Translations under genes and position numbers: made by a program | In this document: positions 61,315-64,000 of the stretch, one piece after another | How positions within the stretch are numbered: the first letter of the stretch is position 1 | Layout: each line of letters begins with the position of its first letter | The notes under the pieces: generated by a model | What the model was told of the DNA's origin: nothing | The model's database searches: none | What the model saw: the letters and a program-made list of their open reading frames with translations, nothing else | Assembly (NCBI RefSeq): GCF_030296055.1 | Contig: NZ_AP027370.1 | Location: 2,237,001 to 2,301,000 of the forward strand | DNA: 64,000 nucleotides | Direction: 5' to 3' | Origin: Hydrogenimonas cancrithermarum | GTDB lineage: Bacteria > Campylobacterota > Campylobacteria > Campylobacterales > Hydrogenimonadaceae

Positions 61315-61897
61315 ATCGCTCTTTTCTCCTCTGTAAAATATTCTTTTCGATACGTTTGAATGTGTAGACGATCCCTCCGAAAAAGAGACCTGCCATTGGG
61401 AGTGCAAAATACCAGTGCTCTTTTGTGTACTCTAGCACTTCCAGGATCTGTTCGCCGAAAATATAGGCCAGTACGATCGTGATGGCTGCCCACACCTGGG
61501 CGCTGATAAAGTTTATGATAGCGAATTTTTTCGCATCGTAGCGTGTCAGTCCGATGCTCATCGGTATGATCGTTCTCAAACCGTACAGGTAACGCTGTAT
61601 GAAAATGACGGGCCAGCCGTACTTTTTAAGCAGCAGGTGTGCCAGTGCGAACTTCCTGCGGTGGTTGTGAAGGTATTGGTGAATCCACTTTTTGTTGTAG
61701 CGGCCGATATAAAAATAGATCTGGTCGCCGACAAATCCGCCAAGACCCGCCACGAAAATCGCGGCTGACATATTCATGTGTCCGGTGTGGACCATCGTTC
61801 CTGCCATAACGAGTCCGAGCTCACCCTCCATGATACTCCAGACAAAGAGGATGATGTAGCCATACTCTGTCAACGCATGGAGTAAAAACGCTTCCAC
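61280..61897 (-). CDS. DedA family membrane protein
   Basis: 205 residues with five to six helices. The DedA features are an E-x-x-x-P-type region replaced here by EGELGLVMAG near residue 24, GDQIYFYIGRY near 58 and the FIQRYLYGLRTIIPMSIGLTRYDAKKF loop near 100-125. DedA proteins act in lipid carrier (undecaprenyl phosphate) or phospholipid flipping. It lies between trpB (9 nt) and pepA. Confidence 0.9.
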   Translation of the reverse strand: MEAFLLHALTEYGYIILFVWSIMEGELGLVMAGTMVHTGHMNMSAAIFVAGLGGFVGDQIYFYIGRYNKKWIHQYLHNHRRKFALAHLLLKKYGWPVIFIQRYLYGLRTIIPMSIGLTRYDAKKFAIINFISAQVWAAITIVLAYIFGEQILEVLEYTKEHWYFALPMAGLFFGGIVYTFKRIEKNILQRRKERYENRNNNAAAK

Positions 61898-61906
61898 GAG
61901 GCTCCT

Positions 61907-63112
61907 TTAGTCAAAATGTAGCAGATCTTTGGCCTGAACCATATCTTTGTCGCCCCGACCGGAGAGGTTGACGATGACCAGCTTGTTTTTGATGCGTTCA
62001 GGCTCCATCTTTTTGAGGTAGGCGATGGCGTGAGAGCTCTCGAACGCGGGAATGATACCTTCTCTTTGGCTGAGCCAGACGAAGGCGTCGAGCGCTTCGG
62101 CGTCGGTGATGGCGTCGTATTCCGCCGCACCGATCTCTTTGAGATAGGCGTGTTCCGGGCCGATGCCGGGATAGTCGAGGCCGGCGGAAATGGAGTGGGC
62201 TTCGAGAATCTGGCCGTCTTCATCCTGTAGCAGATAGCTCATCTGTCCATGCAATACACCCGGGCTTCCTTTGGCAAGGCTGGCACCGTGTTTGTCGGTA
62301 TCGAGCCCCAGGCCCCCGGCTTCGATACCGATACAGGTGGTCTCCGGCTCTTCGAGAAAGTGGGCGAAGATTCCCATGGCGTTCGAGCCGCCGCCAATGC
62401 AGGCGATGACGTAGTCGGGCAGGCGGTTTTGCGCTTTTAGGATCTGCCCTTTCGCTTCGTAACTGATGATTCCCTGAAAATCGCGCACCATCATCGGGTA
62501 GGGGTGCGGGCCCGCAACGGTACCGATGATGTAGAAGGTGTCGCGCGCGTTGGTGACCCAGTATCGGATCGCGTCGTTCATCGCGTCTTTGAGGGTTTTG
62601 CTGCCGCTTTCGACTGCATGGACCTTGGCACCCAGCAGTTTCATCCGGAAAACGTTGAGCTCCTGCCGTGCGACATCTTTGGCTCCCATGAAGATTTCAC
62701 ACTCGAGGCCCAGCAACGCTGCAATCGTGGCGGTTGCGACGCCATGCTGCCCTGCACCCGTTTCGGCGATCACTTTTTTCTTGCCCAGGCGTTTGGCGAT
62801 GAGCCCTTGCAAGATCGTATTGTTGATTTTATGGGCGCCTGTATGGTTCAGGTCTTCTCGTTTGAGGTAGACCGTCGCACCCACTTCGTCGGAGATATTT
62901 TTGGCGTAGTAGAGCGGGCTCGGGCGCCCGACGTAGTGTTCGAGGTAGTAGTGCGCCTCCTCCCAGAATGTTTCGTCGAAGCGGATTTTGGCGTATGCAT
63001 CGTCGAGTTCCTGCAGAATGGGCATCAACGTTTCGGGGACGTAACGCCCGCCGAAGATGCCGAAGTGTCCCAGCTTGTCCGGGTCGAATTTGAGTGGTTT
63101 TGGGATATACAT
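61907..63112 (-). CDS. trpB: Tryptophan synthase beta chain
   Basis: PLP enzyme condensing indole with serine to tryptophan. 401 residues: PLP lysine in [10 protein letters not shown] near 88, GGGSNAMG near 235. No trpA or other trp gene is in the window, so trpB stands apart from a trp operon here. It starts directly after the apt stop codon, so the two are probably co-transcribed. Confidence 0.96.
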   Translation of the reverse strand: MYIPKPLKFDPDKLGHFGIFGGRYVPETLMPILQELDDAYAKIRFDETFWEEAHYYLEHYVGRPSPLYYAKNISDEVGATVYLKREDLNHTGAHKINNTILQGLIAKRLGKKKVIAETGAGQHGVATATIAALLGLECEIFMGAKDVARQELNVFRMKLLGAKVHAVESGSKTLKDAMNDAIRYWVTNARDTFYIIGTVAGPHPYPMMVRDFQGIISYEAKGQILKAQNRLPDYVIACIGGGSNAMGIFAHFLEEPETTCIGIEAGGLGLDTDKHGASLAKGSPGVLHGQMSYLLQDEDGQILEAHSISAGLDYPGIGPEHAYLKEIGAAEYDAITDAEALDAFVWLSQREGIIPAFESSHAIAYLKKMEPERIKNKLVIVNLSGRGDKDMVQAKDLLHFD

Positions 63113-63664
63113 CTAGATGACCTCCAAAACGGAATAGACGGGTGAGAGATTTTTGACCTTCTCGACACCGCCCAAAAATGTGAGGTTGATGAGAAAACAG
63201 GTTTCGACACATTCGGCTTTGGCGTCGTTGATGAGTTTGACGGCGGCTTCCGCAGTACCACCGGTGGCAATCAGGTCGTCGATAAGTAGAACGCGTGCGC
63301 CTTCTTTGTTCAAGAACGCGTCGATATGGATCTCCACTTCGTCCACACCGTATTCGAGCGAGTATTTCTCTGCAATCGTAGTGGAGGGCAGCTTTCCTTT
63401 TTTACGAATTGGAACGAATCCGATACCGAGTTTCGCTGCCAGTGCAGCACCGAAGATAAAGCCGCGACTTTCGATACCGGCGACGAAATCGAGGTTGGCG
63501 TCACTGTAACGTTCGGTGAGGTGATCCATCAGAAGATTGAACGCTTTGGCATCGTTCAAAAGGGTCGTTATATCTTTAAAAAGAATGCCGGGCTTCGGAA
63601 AGTCAGGTATGTCCCTGATCGAATCAAGGAGGAGTTTTTTCTCTTCAGGCGTTAGTGTTTTCAT
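63113..63664 (-). CDS. apt: Adenine phosphoribosyltransferase
   Basis: Salvages adenine to AMP with PRPP. 183 residues, usual length. The PRPP-binding loop [14 protein letters not shown] is near 125 and the purine-side segment [10 protein letters not shown] near 29. ATG start; no other purine salvage gene nearby. Directly before trpB. Confidence 0.95.
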   Translation of the reverse strand: MKTLTPEEKKLLLDSIRDIPDFPKPGILFKDITTLLNDAKAFNLLMDHLTERYSDANLDFVAGIESRGFIFGAALAAKLGIGFVPIRKKGKLPSTTIAEKYSLEYGVDEVEIHIDAFLNKEGARVLLIDDLIATGGTAEAAVKLINDAKAECVETCFLINLTFLGGVEKVKNLSPVYSVLEVI

Positions 63665-63675
63665 AGGTCTCTCTC

Positions 63676-64000
63676 TTAAATAAGTGCTTCGATCCGCGAT
63701 TCGAGTTCTTTGATGCGGTTTCTGAGTTTTTCGTTCTCTATGCGGTACTGGCCGTTTCGCTGCTTGACTGTCTTGATTTCGCGCCGCAGCTTGTTCATCT
63801 GCTCATTGAGAATATCGATATTTCCAAGCGCTCTTTGGAGCTGGATCTGGTATTTTCTTATTAAAACTTCCGCCTCTTTGAGCGTCAGTTTCATTACGTC
63901 GTTGTTGCGTTGTTCTTTGATCGTGAGATTCTGAAAATAGAACATCTTCACCAGTACGAAGATCACCAGCAGAAGCGAGAAGGTGACCAGTGACCACTCG
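63676..64000 (-). CDS. Membrane-anchored coiled-coil protein, 5' end beyond the window
   Basis: The minus-strand frame is open to the window edge, giving at least 107 visible residues. A hydrophobic helix ([15 protein letters not shown]) near the visible N-terminus is followed by a Lys/Arg/Leu/Gln heptad-rich coiled coil (about 75 residues) to the end. This could be an FtsB/FtsL-like or other division or secretion spacer; I cannot name it. A GTG at 63966 is possible but would cut the helix, so the true start is probably further upstream. Confidence 0.6.
   Translation of the reverse strand, partial: EWSLVTFSLLLVIFVLVKMFYFQNLTIKEQRNNDVMKLTLKEAEVLIRKYQIQLQRALGNIDILNEQMNKLRREIKTVKQRNGQYRIENEKLRNRIKELESRIEALI

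Overview
The window is a dense, mostly housekeeping stretch of a bacterial chromosome. It most likely comes from the Campylobacterota (epsilonproteobacteria), in a moderately GC-rich, vent-type lineage such as Hydrogenimonas or Sulfurovum; the genus is inference. Pointers to the phylum are the pyrH-rpoZ-spoT-tyrS order, a TrmB with long N- and C-terminal extensions, a short stand-alone ArgA-like acetyltransferase next to engB, the kdsC-lptC-lptA-engB block, promoters recognisable only by their -10 box, and many GTG/TTG starts with 1-4 nt gene overlaps.

Layout. 1-5.7 kb: a truncated RluA-family pseudouridine synthase, a four-repeat fibronectin-III lipoprotein, trmB, then ftsE-ftsX-EnvC-like (septal peptidoglycan hydrolysis). 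5.9-12.8 kb: pyrH, rpoZ, spoT, tyrS, a nitronate-monooxygenase-like flavoprotein and an amidase. 12.9-18 kb: ppa and the leftward aspS-feoA-like-adk-CinA-like-DUF503 operon, with a HAD phosphatase between. 18-28.6 kb: a rightward run with nadK, recN, tatD, mltD, rlpA, hisB, kdsC, lptC, lptA, engB, an ArgA-like acetyltransferase, an MreD-like protein and mrdA (PBP2); lipopolysaccharide export and wall elongation dominate. 28.7-30.8 kb: a Na+/Ca2+ exchanger, ybeY and queC.

30.8-39.2 kb is the accessory part, visibly richer in A/T codons than its surroundings. It has a VOC-fold lipoprotein with a tiny Gly/Tyr/Pro-rich lipoprotein, then a probable operon of an FAD/NAD disulfide-reductase-like enzyme, a divergent lactate/malate-dehydrogenase-like Rossmann protein, a 14-helix DHA2-type MFS exporter and an outer-membrane barrel-like protein that may start on AUU. 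An orphan Tat-exported TRAP binding protein and an exact 100-bp tandem repeat follow. I cannot assign this module a substrate; it is the best candidate for an undescribed system here.

39.2-50.8 kb, nearly all leftward: a second CaCA exchanger, a MurF N-domain-like protein, metG, a small Cys protein, fbp, mobB, a short lipoprotein (rightward), slt, a YggT protein, gltX and a haem-binding GGDEF/EAL signalling protein. 50.9-53.1 kb: an IscU-like scaffold lacking one ligand cysteine, a ferritin-like protein and psd. 53.1-64 kb: transglutaminase/DUF58/MoxR, an unknown protein, ychF, a REP-associated Y1 transposase with its inverted repeat, pepA, a DedA protein, trpB, apt and a truncated membrane coiled-coil protein. 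I saw no rRNA, tRNA or CRISPR array.
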